In this document: positions 1 to 7,895 of the stretch, one piece after another | Layout: each line of letters starts with the position of its first letter | How positions within the stretch are numbered: position 1 is the stretch's first letter | NCBI GenBank assembly: GCA_965226865.1 | Contig: CBDDEH010000004.1 | Coordinates: 558,001-622,000, forward strand | DNA: 64,000 nt | Source of the DNA: CBDDEH01 sp965226865 | GTDB taxonomy: Bacteria; Chloroflexota; Dehalococcoidia; Lucifugimonadales; JAGWBF01 | Reading direction: 5' to 3' | Program-made: the position numbers and the translations under genes | The notes under the pieces: generated by a model | Seen by the model: only the letters and a program-made list of their open reading frames with translations | Database searches by the model: none | Told to the model about the DNA's origin: nothing

Positions 1-2
1 TC

Positions 3-1271
3 CTTTTCCAGAGCAGCGAAATATACGGCGGCCTCAACGCCTCCTGGGACTACGGCCCCCTGGGCGCGGAGCTGAAGCGCAACGTCAAGGATGCCTGGTG
101 GCGTTCGGTAATCTACGACCGTGACGACATGGTGGGTCTGGACGCCGCCATCATCATGCACCCCCAGGTGTGGGTGACCAGCGGCCACGCCGAGGGCTTC
201 TCCGACCCGCTGGTGGAGTGCAAGGCCTGCCACCGCCGCTTCCGCATCGACGACCTGCCAGATTCCTCCAAATGTCCGGAGTGCGGCGGCGAGTTCACCG
301 AGCCCCGCCAGTTCAACCTGATGTTCAAGACCTTCATGGGCGCCGTCGAGGACAGCGCCAGCGAGGTGTATCTGCGTCCGGAGACGGCCCAGGGCATCTT
401 CGTCAACTTCGCCAACGTACTGGTGGCCTCCCGGCGCAAGCTGCCCTTCGGCATCGCGCAGATCGGCAAATCCTTCCGCAACGAGATAACCCCCGGCAAC
501 TCCACCTTCCGGACCCGGGAGTTCGAGCAGATGGAGATCGAGTACTTCGTCAAGCCGGGCACCGACGAACAATGGCTGGAAGCATGGGTGCAGGAGCGCC
601 TGCAATGGTACAAAGATTTGGGCATCCGTGAGGATAACCTACGGATCAGGCAGCACGGTGAAGACGAGCTGGCCCACTATGCCAAGAACTGCTACGACAT
701 CGAGTACCGCTTCCCGTGGGACTGGGCCGAGCTGGAGGGCATCGCCAACCGGGGCGACTTCGACCTGAGCCACCACGGCAAGGCCAGCGGCGAAGACCTG
801 ACCTACTTCGACGAGGAGACCAAGGAGCACTACTACCCTTACGTCGTCGAGCCCTCGGGAGGTGTCGACCGCGCGGCCCTGGTGTTGTTGCTGGACGCCT
901 ACGATGAGGAGACAGACACCTCGTCAGGTAAAGAAGACGTGCGGGTGGTGCTGCGGTTCCACCCCAAGATAGCTCCAATAAAGGTGGCGGTCCTGCCCCT
1001 GAGCCGCAACGAGAAGCTGGTTCCCACCGCCCGGGAGGTCCACGCCCTGGTGCGGCCCCACTTCGCCACCCAGTACGACGACGCCCAGAGCATCGGGCGC
1101 CGCTACCGGCGGCAGGACGAGATCGGCACGCCGCTGTGCGTCACCGTCGACTTCGACACCCTGGACGACAAAGCCGTGACCATTCGCGACCGGGACAGCA
1201 TGGAGCAGGTCCGCGTCCCCATCGCAGACCTGGTCGGCACCCTCAACGACAAGCTAGAGATTGGTTGGTAG
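3..1271 (+). CDS. glyS: Glycyl-tRNA synthetase, single-chain type (5' partial)
   Basis: Charges tRNA-Gly with glycine in the cytoplasm. The reading frame is already open at base 3 (SSEIYGGLNASWDYGPLG, near the N-terminus of the family), so only a short N-terminal piece lies outside the window. Visible are a four-cysteine zinc-binding insert (CKAC ... CPEC), class II motif 2 (FRNEITPGNSTFRTREFEQ), motif 3 (EPSGGVDRAALVLLLDA) and a C-terminal anticodon-binding domain (KVAVLPLSRNEK). This is the homodimeric archaeal/eukaryotic/Gram-positive form, not the alpha2-beta2 form. The stop lies 10 bases before the ATG of the next gene. Confidence 0.96.
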   Translation, partial: LFQSSEIYGGLNASWDYGPLGAELKRNVKDAWWRSVIYDRDDMVGLDAAIIMHPQVWVTSGHAEGFSDPLVECKACHRRFRIDDLPDSSKCPECGGEFTEPRQFNLMFKTFMGAVEDSASEVYLRPETAQGIFVNFANVLVASRRKLPFGIAQIGKSFRNEITPGNSTFRTREFEQMEIEYFVKPGTDEQWLEAWVQERLQWYKDLGIREDNLRIRQHGEDELAHYAKNCYDIEYRFPWDWAELEGIANRGDFDLSHHGKASGEDLTYFDEETKEHYYPYVVEPSGGVDRAALVLLLDAYDEETDTSSGKEDVRVVLRFHPKIAPIKVAVLPLSRNEKLVPTAREVHALVRPHFATQYDDAQSIGRRYRRQDEIGTPLCVTVDFDTLDDKAVTIRDRDSMEQVRVPIADLVGTLNDKLEIGW

Positions 1272-1281
1272 GGTAGGTGCC

Positions 1282-2214
1282 ATGGAATGGGTCACTTTAG
1301 CACTGTGGTTACCAGCCATTGTATTAGGAGGAGGCGGGCTCGTTACTTGGTTCCGATATCGGAACCAAACTAAGCGTGAGGGTTTCCAAGACTATTTTAC
1401 TAGCTTTGAAAAGCAGATTGAGTCGGCAGAAAAACGTGGTGGTGATGCAGAAGCAAACCGGCTTAGGCAACAGTATGAAAGGGAGCAAGAGGCCTGGAGA
1501 GCCCAACAAACCTTAGAACTCATAGCACCCCAACGGGTGGATGTGGAATCATCCAGCCTGTCTCCGCCTGAGATAGATCAGTTACGCGAAATGCTGGCCA
1601 ATTCCGCTGAATACCCTGCGGCAGCTGTTTCAGCTGGAGGCCACTTCTTGAGAGGGAACGCGTACTATGAAACAGGCCAATATGATCGAGCAATTGACGA
1701 ATTTTCTATTTCCCTTCGGTTGGATCCCGACAACTCTCCAACTTATTACAACCGAGGCACCGCCTACTTCCAAAAGGGTGATTACGACAAAGCTATCGAG
1801 GACTATAATCAGGCCGTAGAGGTTGATCCGAAGCTACAGGCAGCCTATTACAACCGAGGCACTGCTCACATCAACAAGGGAGACTACAACGGAGCTATCG
1901 AAGACTTGAACCATGCCATCGAATTGAATCCAAACGACGCGTCAGCCTACTACAACCGAGGCAATGCTTACTACCAAAGGGGTGATTACGACAAAGCTAT
2001 CGAAGACTTTGACTATGCCACCAAATTGGACCCAAAAGAAGAGCTAGCCTACCGCAACCGAGGCACCGCTCACATGAAAAAGGGCGACTACGACAGAGCT
2101 ATCGAAGACTTTAACCATGCACTCGAGTTTGATCCACGAGAAGCGTCACCCTATTACAACAAGGCATGCCTTTACTCACTCGCGCACGACGCCGACGAAT
2201 CTTACAAAACTTAG
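1282..2214 (+). CDS. Membrane-anchored TPR-repeat protein, 3' end frameshifted
   Basis: The ATG at 1282 is preferred over a TTG at 1261 that lies inside glyS. An N-terminal transmembrane segment (about residues 4-21) is followed by a charged linker and at least five near-perfect 34-residue TPR units from about residue 120 (YYNRGTAYFQKGDYDKAIED pattern), each encoded by a 102-bp near-repeat. TPRs mediate protein-protein contacts; the partner is unknown. The frame stops at 2212-2214 in mid-TPR. One base is missing near 2200: the adjacent frame from 2202 to 2324 continues the sixth TPR (LQNLEKAVALDPKYKEM) and ends ARNDPRVRELLELS, a normal-looking C-terminus. The intended product is about 347 residues. 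Confidence 0.85.
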   Translation: MEWVTLALWLPAIVLGGGGLVTWFRYRNQTKREGFQDYFTSFEKQIESAEKRGGDAEANRLRQQYEREQEAWRAQQTLELIAPQRVDVESSSLSPPEIDQLREMLANSAEYPAAAVSAGGHFLRGNAYYETGQYDRAIDEFSISLRLDPDNSPTYYNRGTAYFQKGDYDKAIEDYNQAVEVDPKLQAAYYNRGTAHINKGDYNGAIEDLNHAIELNPNDASAYYNRGNAYYQRGDYDKAIEDFDYATKLDPKEELAYRNRGTAHMKKGDYDRAIEDFNHALEFDPREASPYYNKACLYSLAHDADESYKT

Positions 2215-2367
2215 AGAAGGCTGTGGCCCTTGATCCCAAATACAAAGAAATGGCAATGAATGATGAAGATTTGGAATGGGCAAGGAACGATCCAAGGGTA
2301 CGAGAACTTCTGGAGTTGAGTTAGCCCGGATGAGTAATTACAACGTTGTACAAAGGGACAAAGCTCG

Positions 2368-3624
2368 GTGCGAATCCTTCACTTCGCTGATCTGCATATA
2401 GGCGTCGAGAACTATGGGCGGCCCGACCCGGGCACGGGGCTGTCCACCCGGCTCATGGACTTCCTGGCGGCGCTGGACGAGCTGGTGGAGTACGCTCTGG
2501 CCAACGATGTCGACCTGGTGCTGTTGGCCGGAGATGCCTACAAGGGCCGGGACCCTTCCCAGACCCAGCAGCGGGAGCTGGCCAGACGCCTGGCCAGCCT
2601 GTCGTCGGCGGGCATACCGGTCTTTCTGCTGGTGGGCAACCACGATCTGCCCCACGCCTTCGGCCGGGCCACCGCCGTGGAGATCTTCCAGACGCTGGAG
2701 GTGCCCAACCTGTTCGTCGGCGACCAGTTGCAGGTCTACACTGTCCCGACCAGAGATGGCCCTCTTCAAATATTGGCCCTCCCATGGCCCAACCGCAGCA
2801 AGCTCCTGACCCGTGAGGAGTCCCGCGGGCTGAACATCGAGCAGATCAGGCAGAAGGTCGAAGACACCCTCACAAACGGCGTTGAGAGCATGGTCAAAAG
2901 GTTGGACCCGTCCATGCCCGCCGTGCTGGCGGGGCACGTGACCTTAAACGGGGCCAAGACGGGAACCGAGCGGTCGATGATGCTGGGCCAGGACCACACC
3001 CTCTTTCCCAGCGCCGTCCACAAGCCCGAGCTGGACTATGTCGCCCTGGGACACATCCACAAGCACCAGATCATCCGTGACAACCCCATGGTGGTCTACT
3101 CGGGTAGTATGCAGCGGGTCGACTTCACCGAGGAGGGTGACACCAAGGGCTTCTGCGTGATCGACCTGGACGCATCGACGCACCAGGGGAGGCGCCTCCA
3201 GGACTTCCAGTTCCACCCTGTCGAAGCGCGCCAGTTCCTCACCATCGACGTTAAGGTGCCGCCGGGCGACGAAGACCCCACCGGCACCGTGATCAAGGCC
3301 ATCATGAGTAAGCACATCGCCGGCTCCATCGTCCGCGTCAGGGTGCGCTTGCCCGGCGAGCTGGACGTACACCTGCGGGAGGGAGACGTGCGGGATGCCC
3401 TTTCCGAAGCCCACTTCGTCGCGGCCATCGTCAGGGAGACCGACTCGGAGCGGAGGACGAGGCTGGCCCCCGGTACCGCCGAGGGCCTGGGGCCCATGGA
3501 CGCGCTGAAGCTATATTTGGAGAGCCGAAACACGGAGCCGGAACGCATGCAGGAGCTTTTGCGATACGCCCAAGAGTTGGCGGTCGCGGATCCCGGCGAC
3601 GATGAGGCTACGGAGCAGGCCTAG
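2368..3624 (+). CDS. sbcD: SbcD/Mre11-type DNA exonuclease subunit
   Basis: Metallophosphoesterase nuclease of the SbcCD/Mre11-Rad50 system, which processes DNA ends and hairpins. The GTG start at 2368 gives MRILHFADLHIG, the exact family beginning. Metal-ligand motifs appear in order: DLH (residue 8), GDAYKGRDP (about 51), GNHDLP (about 90), AGHVTL (about 190) and GHIHKHQ (about 228). After the catalytic domain comes a capping domain and a C-terminal tail, and 418 residues is normal for SbcD. No sbcC/rad50 ATPase gene follows; the next gene is on the other strand, so the partner must be elsewhere. Confidence 0.9.
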   Translation: MRILHFADLHIGVENYGRPDPGTGLSTRLMDFLAALDELVEYALANDVDLVLLAGDAYKGRDPSQTQQRELARRLASLSSAGIPVFLLVGNHDLPHAFGRATAVEIFQTLEVPNLFVGDQLQVYTVPTRDGPLQILALPWPNRSKLLTREESRGLNIEQIRQKVEDTLTNGVESMVKRLDPSMPAVLAGHVTLNGAKTGTERSMMLGQDHTLFPSAVHKPELDYVALGHIHKHQIIRDNPMVVYSGSMQRVDFTEEGDTKGFCVIDLDASTHQGRRLQDFQFHPVEARQFLTIDVKVPPGDEDPTGTVIKAIMSKHIAGSIVRVRVRLPGELDVHLREGDVRDALSEAHFVAAIVRETDSERRTRLAPGTAEGLGPMDALKLYLESRNTEPERMQELLRYAQELAVADPGDDEATEQA

Positions 3625-3637
3625 CTCTTGACAGAGC

Positions 3638-4600
3638 CTACTTCAGATTGTTGGAGATGGAGGCTGCTCTTTCGACCAGCCCCTTGATCACCTCTTCTAC
3701 TGACAGAATGTCGGAGACGAGGCCTGCCCCTGCGCCGCAATAAGCGATTCCCCCATCGATCTCACCGTCGATCAAGGCACCCCTCACCTGGGCCGGTCCC
3801 AGCTCGTCTGTCCAATAGCTTGCTTTGTCCGCATCGGCAGGCGGAACGCTGGTCTTCAGCGCCAGCGTCGCGTCGCCCCTCAACAACCTTGTTGGGATGT
3901 GGTACCTGCCGGCGATGACGGTGCCGGTATCTATGGCTGCCAACAGCGCCTGTTTATACTTTGGGTGGGCATTACACTCGTGGGTGGCGACGAAACGGGT
4001 CCCCAATTGGACCCCGTGGGCCCCCAACGCCATGGCGTTGGCATATCCCCTGGCATCGATAATGCCACCGGACGCAATGACCGGCACCGATACCGCATCT
4101 GCCACCTGTGGTACGAGCACCAGGTTAGGTATCTCGTCCAAGCCTCGTTGCCCTCCGCCCTCGAAACCTTCGGCCACGATTATGTTCACTCCCTGGGCCT
4201 CCGCGCCTCTGGCTTGCCTGACTGTCGAGACCTGATGAAGGACTGTGACTTCGTTTTCCTTGAGGGTGCCGGTGTGGATCGCGGGGCTGCCGCCGTAAGT
4301 GACCGCTATTCGCATCCCCTCTTCGATGGCCATGTGGATGAGGTTCGATGTCAAAGGGTTGGCAAGGTAGAAAGCCACTCCAAAGGGACTGGTGGTGAGT
4401 CTCTTGACCCTGCGCATGTTTTGACTCAAGTTCTCTACGATGTCGCCGTCCGCTTTCATGCCGGCAGTTGGATGCAATATACCTAGACCACCCGCGTTGG
4501 ATACTGCGGCCACCAGCTCGGGGTTGGATATCCATGGGGACCCCGCCTGGAGGATGGGGTGATCAATTCCTAACGACTGTATGACCCTACGGTCTTTCAT
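3638..4600 (-). CDS. Nitronate monooxygenase / FabK-like FMN enzyme
   Basis: Flavin-dependent TIM-barrel protein of the 2-nitropropane dioxygenase family. Members oxidise nitronates or, in the FabK branch, reduce enoyl-ACP. Family signatures are HPILQAGSPWISNPELVAAV at the N-terminus, AEGFEGGGQRG (about residue 145) and the phosphate-binding ASGGIIDARGYANAMALGAHGVQ (from about 175, written here in two overlapping family blocks). At 320 residues it is full length. ATG start. It stands alone on the minus strand, converging on sbcD with a 13-bp gap. Substrate cannot be decided from sequence; no fatty-acid genes are adjacent. Confidence 0.85.
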   Translation of the reverse strand: MKDRRVIQSLGIDHPILQAGSPWISNPELVAAVSNAGGLGILHPTAGMKADGDIVENLSQNMRRVKRLTTSPFGVAFYLANPLTSNLIHMAIEEGMRIAVTYGGSPAIHTGTLKENEVTVLHQVSTVRQARGAEAQGVNIIVAEGFEGGGQRGLDEIPNLVLVPQVADAVSVPVIASGGIIDARGYANAMALGAHGVQLGTRFVATHECNAHPKYKQALLAAIDTGTVIAGRYHIPTRLLRGDATLALKTSVPPADADKASYWTDELGPAQVRGALIDGEIDGGIAYCGAGAGLVSDILSVEEVIKGLVERAASISNNLK

Positions 4601-4648
4601 CTAGCCTCCGAACACATATGAGGGCAAGTTCAGGAGATTGTATGGACA

Positions 4649-4713
4649 ATTCATTTTGGTGTCAACTACTTTGAGTCAAAAATGAATCCTATTTGGTGCG
4701 TATTTTTTGACTC
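4649..4713. promoter_or_regulatory. Two mutually exclusive inverted repeats in a divergent intergenic region
   Basis: ATTCATTTT (4649-4657) pairs with AAAATGAAT (4679-4687), while GAGTCAAAAA (4673-4682) pairs perfectly with TTTTTGACTC (4704-4713). The two stems share bases 4679-4682, so only one can form. The block is AT-rich and lies between the divergent nitronate monooxygenase and copD-like genes. It could be an operator pair or an RNA switch; neither role is demonstrated. Confidence 0.4.
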
Positions 4714-4742
4714 CACCCTGCATCCAACATAGAATACCTCAG

Positions 4743-5216
4743 ATGGGCTTCACCGACGTGCTACTTCTGGCCATCCGGTGGTTGCACAACCTGTCAGCGG
4801 TGGCGTGGGTTGGAGGCGGAATCTTCTACCTGCTGGTCTTGCGCCCGAGCATGGCAAGCTCGGCCGAGGGTTCAGGAAGTGCATCAAGGGTCATCGGGGA
4901 GCAGTTCCGGCATCTGGTAAACACCGCCGTTGCCGTCCTGCTGGTAACCGGCGCCATACTGGCTGTCAGCCGCCTGACGGCAGACTACGTCGACACCCCT
5001 TACATCGTGGTGTTGGTTATCAAGATCGTCTTGGCGCTGTATATGTTCTATCTGGTGCGGTTCCTCAGGCGCCGTACATATCCCGACGAAGCTGAGGGGA
5101 AGTACCGGCGGGTCATTGCCTTGTTTACAAGCGCTACGACGGTCCTGGTGTTGGGAGTGATAGTATTCCTGCTGTCGGACATTCTCGCAGAGCTGGTCGA
5201 GCAGGCCCTCGAATGA
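4743..5216 (+). CDS. CopD-like integral membrane protein
   Basis: Small membrane protein of the CopD (copper resistance D domain) superfamily. The ATG at 4743 is preferred over an upstream TTG at 4707 that falls within an inverted repeat. Four hydrophobic helices are visible; the first carries RWLHNLSAVAWVGGGIFY, where the conserved His and Trp match the family's putative metal or heme site. The 157-residue length equals the isolated CopD domain. A short gap separates it from the trm112 gene. No copC or copper chaperone is nearby, so a copper role is only a family-level guess. Confidence 0.7.
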   Translation: MGFTDVLLLAIRWLHNLSAVAWVGGGIFYLLVLRPSMASSAEGSGSASRVIGEQFRHLVNTAVAVLLVTGAILAVSRLTADYVDTPYIVVLVIKIVLALYMFYLVRFLRRRTYPDEAEGKYRRVIALFTSATTVLVLGVIVFLLSDILAELVEQALE

Positions 5217-5271
5217 TATGTGACGACCCTCGGATGATATTAGACGAAGTGAACGTTGGAAGGAAGCATGC

Positions 5272-5454
5272 ATGAAGAAAGACTTAATGGAAATAGTTGC
5301 CTGCCCACTGTGCAAGGGCACCCTCGAGCTCAAGGTCGAAAAGGAGGACGGGGAGGAAGTCATCAACGGTGCCCTGTTCTGCGGAGTCTGCGACGAAAGC
5401 TATCCGATCGAAGACTCTATTCCCAACCTGCTCCCTCCCGAGCTCAGAACGTAG
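5272..5454 (+). CDS. Trm112-family zinc-ribbon protein
   Basis: Sixty-residue protein with the Trm112/YcaR layout: N-terminal LMEIVACPLCKGTLEL, a charged loop, then LFCGVCDESYPIEDSIPNLL. The two CxxC pairs would bind zinc. In eukaryotes and archaea Trm112 activates tRNA and release-factor methyltransferases; bacterial homologues often accompany methyltransferase or lipid-A genes, neither of which is adjacent here. The start is supported by AAGGAAG about 5 bases upstream of ATG 5272. It converges on tenA with a one-base gap. Confidence 0.85.
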   Translation: MKKDLMEIVACPLCKGTLELKVEKEDGEEVINGALFCGVCDESYPIEDSIPNLLPPELRT

Positions 5455-5455
5455 C

Positions 5456-6124
5456 CTACACCGGCCACTCTTCCAACTTGTACGCCATGTCCCAAAACAG
5501 GTACTCGTACCTCAAACTGACGAGGTAGGCCTCTTCCATGCGGCTAATTTCCGCGGGGTTGGCTTCTTCGGCGAGCCTATCAACCAGGCCACGGGCCCAG
5601 TCGGCCAGCGCTTTGTACTCTTCCGAGACGTACGTATTGATCCACTCCGAGTAGAGGGGCGCGTTCTCCGGCCCACCGGTTCTCGCCAGGTCGTCACCCA
5701 CTTCCCAATAGCCCCACTGACACGGCAGAAAGGAGGCCGCCAGCTCTCCATATGACCCCTGGTGGGAGACGTTCAGCAGAAAATTGGTGTACGCCAATGT
5801 CGTCGGCGCTGCTCTGGTCTGCTCCAGCTCTTGTACTGTGATGCCGAACTGGGCGCAGTAATGGCGGTGCAGTTCCATCTCGGTGTTCAGAGTCTCGTGA
5901 AGCAGGCGCGCGAACCAACTCTGAGTATCCAGGTCGGGAGCTCTGGCCGATGCGATGGCCAGCACCCGGCTGTAGTCGATCAGATACAGGTAGTCCTGGC
6001 GTATATAAAACTTGAACTTTTCGACGTCCAGAGTCCCATCGCCGATGCCCGTAACGAAGGGATGGTCCAGGATCGCCCTTCGGAGGGGTTCTGCCTTTTT
6101 CTCTGCGTCGTCGGCGAAGCTCAT
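5456..6124 (-). CDS. tenA: TenA-family thiaminase II / aminopyrimidine aminohydrolase
   Basis: All-helical TenA/HemeO-like fold enzyme that hydrolyses thiamine breakdown products (formylaminopyrimidine, aminopyrimidine) to the HMP moiety for thiamine salvage. Landmarks are HPFVTGIGDGTL near residue 21, KFYIRQDYLYL (about 38), the catalytic-cysteine segment SFLPCQWGYWEVG (about 134) and the C-terminal glutamate region RYEYLFWDMAYKLEEW. The 222-residue length is standard. No other thi genes are present, so it acts as a stand-alone salvage gene or has a TenA_E-like function. Confidence 0.88.
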   Translation of the reverse strand: MSFADDAEKKAEPLRRAILDHPFVTGIGDGTLDVEKFKFYIRQDYLYLIDYSRVLAIASARAPDLDTQSWFARLLHETLNTEMELHRHYCAQFGITVQELEQTRAAPTTLAYTNFLLNVSHQGSYGELAASFLPCQWGYWEVGDDLARTGGPENAPLYSEWINTYVSEEYKALADWARGLVDRLAEEANPAEISRMEEAYLVSLRYEYLFWDMAYKLEEWPV

Positions 6125-6191
6125 GGTAAGTCACCTTTGCTAGCGGCCACGGCGAGTATACTATACAGGCCGGATGGGCAATCCTGCCTCA

Positions 6192-6330
6192 TGGTTCGAA
6201 AGGGCCTGTCCTGAGCCTGCCGAAGGGCTCACCATGAACGGACATAGAACCCGAACCGCTCACCCTGAGCATTGTCGAAGGGCGGCAGGTGGTCCGCTCT
6301 GGTTCGACTGGCTCACCATGAGCGGGGGTT
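6192..6330. repeat. Mosaic of REP-like CCTGAGC-N-TCGAAGG repeats
   Basis: The gap between tenA and the next gene contains diverged copies of a short palindromic motif: CCTGAGCCTGCCGAAGG (6211-6227), CCTGAGCATTGTCGAAGG (6264-6281) and relatives spelling GGTTCGA...GGCTCACCATGAGCGG. The same core (CCTTCGGCAAGCTCAGG) recurs inside both copies of the 2-kb IS transposase. Such CTTCGACAAGCTCAGG-type elements are dispersed in many bacterial genomes and behave like REP sequences. Confidence 0.7.
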
Positions 6331-6383
6331 GTGGTCACCATGGGCGGCGCGAAGGCGCCCAATCCAAGGTCTGGAGCGGCTGA

Positions 6384-6635
6384 GTGTTGATAGGATGCGG
6401 CGGTGCCGTGAGCGTCACTCTGATATTCTTCGGGGTGTTACTTCTACTCGAGAGCCTGGGCGTCTCCGACGGTATCGTCGGTCGCTACTGGCCACTGATC
6501 CTGATAATCCTGGGCGTCATGAGCATCATCAACATGGTTAGGTTTCGCGTCAGGTTCAGGCAATATAGAGAGCGGTTCGGACGCCAGTGGCCGCCCGACA
6601 TAGATCAGCAGCAGATACGCTCAGTTGTTGGGTAG
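6384..6635 (+). CDS. Small LiaI/LiaF-like transmembrane protein
   Basis: Eighty-three residues from a GTG start. Two hydrophobic helices (about residues 8-24 and 34-51) are joined by a short turn containing GRYWPLILIILGV, the pattern of the DUF5668/LiaI-LiaF-like membrane region. A basic cytoplasmic tail follows (RFRVRFRQYRERFGRQW). Such modules occur in envelope-stress sensing proteins, but no partner kinase or regulator is adjacent. The 3' end overlaps the convergent aminotransferase gene by 15 bases. Confidence 0.6.
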   Translation: MLIGCGGAVSVTLIFFGVLLLLESLGVSDGIVGRYWPLILIILGVMSIINMVRFRVRFRQYRERFGRQWPPDIDQQQIRSVVG

Positions 6636-7829
6636 AGTCTTCTGGGCCGCAGCCACTCCAGCCCCGATGGCCACCTCATAGCCCTGACCTGGCAGGATGC
6701 GCTCCAGGGCGGAGAGCACGGCGAAGACGTTATGTTCAGAGGAAGACTCGCCCATGAGCCCAATGCGCCAAACCCTGCCGGCGATTTCCCCTAGCCCTCC
6801 GCCTATTTCTATCCCATAGTCTTGGAGAAGGACTCCCCGGACCTCGCGCTCGTTTACCTCATCCGGGACCCACACGGCGGTAAGGGGATTTAGCCTGTGG
6901 CTGGGCTCGGCGAATAGACCTAGCCCCAGAGCCTCCAGCCCTGCTCGAAGGGCAGCCGCGTTCTTTGCATGGCGCCCGATGCGCTCTTCCAGACCCTCTT
7001 CCATGACCATGCGCAGGGCCTCTCTAAGGGAGTAGATCATGGAGATGGGAGCCGTGTGGTGGTACGTCCGAGCTTCCTGAGTCCAATATGACTCAAGATC
7101 GCCAAGGTTCAGGTAGAAGCTCTGCACCGGCGTTTTTCGCGCCTTCATGATTTTGTCGGCGCGTGGGCCGACAGTGATGGGCGACAATCCGGGAGGCGCA
7201 CCCAGGCACTTTTGGCTGCCGCTGTAACAGACATCCACGTCCCATTCGTCGACCTTCAGATCTTCACCGCCGAGGCTGGTAACGGCATCGGCTATGAGCA
7301 CGGCATCGTAACGATGGGCCAGCCTGGCCATCTCCGGTACGGGGCTCAAGATTCCCGTTGACGTCTCCGCATGGACCATGCCCACTGCCTTGACCTTGGG
7401 ATGCTTTTTCAACTCGTCTTCCACGGCCGACAGGTCGGGGCCTACAGGCTTGCCCCAAGGGAAGTTCACGGCATGTACTTCAGCGCCGCACCTGCTCGCC
7501 ACGTCCACCATACGAGCCCCGAAGTACCCGTTCACGGCGATCACGACGTGGTCCCCGCGCTCCACCATGTTGCAGTACGCGGCCTCCATACCGGCGGTGC
7601 CTGTACCCGAAATTGGTATCGTGAGGTTGTTGGAGGTGCGGAACGCCAGGCGCAGCATCTCCTTGACGTCATCCATTGCCCTCAGGAAGTCCGGGTCCAG
7701 GTGTCCGAGTATAGGCGCCGTCATGGCGGCCAACACCCGGCGATTTACGTTGGCGGGACCAGGCCCCATGAGTATCCTCTGAGGCGGTATGAACTCTTTC
7801 AAATAATCGCTCACGGATATATCCAACAA
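6621..7829 (-). CDS. Class V aminotransferase (serine/alanine-glyoxylate type)
   Basis: PLP enzyme that moves an amino group from serine or alanine to glyoxylate, or a close relative. N-terminal LMGPGPANVNRRVLAAM is typical, SGTGTAGMEAA binds the cofactor phosphate, IADAVTSLGG carries the PLP-ring aspartate (about residue 180), and SGSQKCLGAPPGLSPI contains the Schiff-base lysine (about 205). The start is taken at TTG 7829; a GTG six codons in or the ATG of MGPGP are alternatives. Length is 402 residues. The gene is flanked upstream by the first 2-kb IS, which landed about 66 bp before the start and may have separated it from its promoter. Confidence 0.88.
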   Translation of the reverse strand: MLDISVSDYLKEFIPPQRILMGPGPANVNRRVLAAMTAPILGHLDPDFLRAMDDVKEMLRLAFRTSNNLTIPISGTGTAGMEAAYCNMVERGDHVVIAVNGYFGARMVDVASRCGAEVHAVNFPWGKPVGPDLSAVEDELKKHPKVKAVGMVHAETSTGILSPVPEMARLAHRYDAVLIADAVTSLGGEDLKVDEWDVDVCYSGSQKCLGAPPGLSPITVGPRADKIMKARKTPVQSFYLNLGDLESYWTQEARTYHHTAPISMIYSLREALRMVMEEGLEERIGRHAKNAAALRAGLEALGLGLFAEPSHRLNPLTAVWVPDEVNEREVRGVLLQDYGIEIGGGLGEIAGRVWRIGLMGESSSEHNVFAVLSALERILPGQGYEVAIGAGVAAAQKTLPNN

Positions 7830-7895
7830 AGAAGGCTAGGGATTATCCCATAGCCTTCGCAAATTAGGCTAAATTATATCACCCGTACCAAACAT

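Noticed and set aside
6174..6541. Short plus-strand frames in the tenA-downstream gap
   Set aside because: They translate REP-like repeats (ACPEPAEG-type peptides) or are out of frame with the LiaF-like gene.
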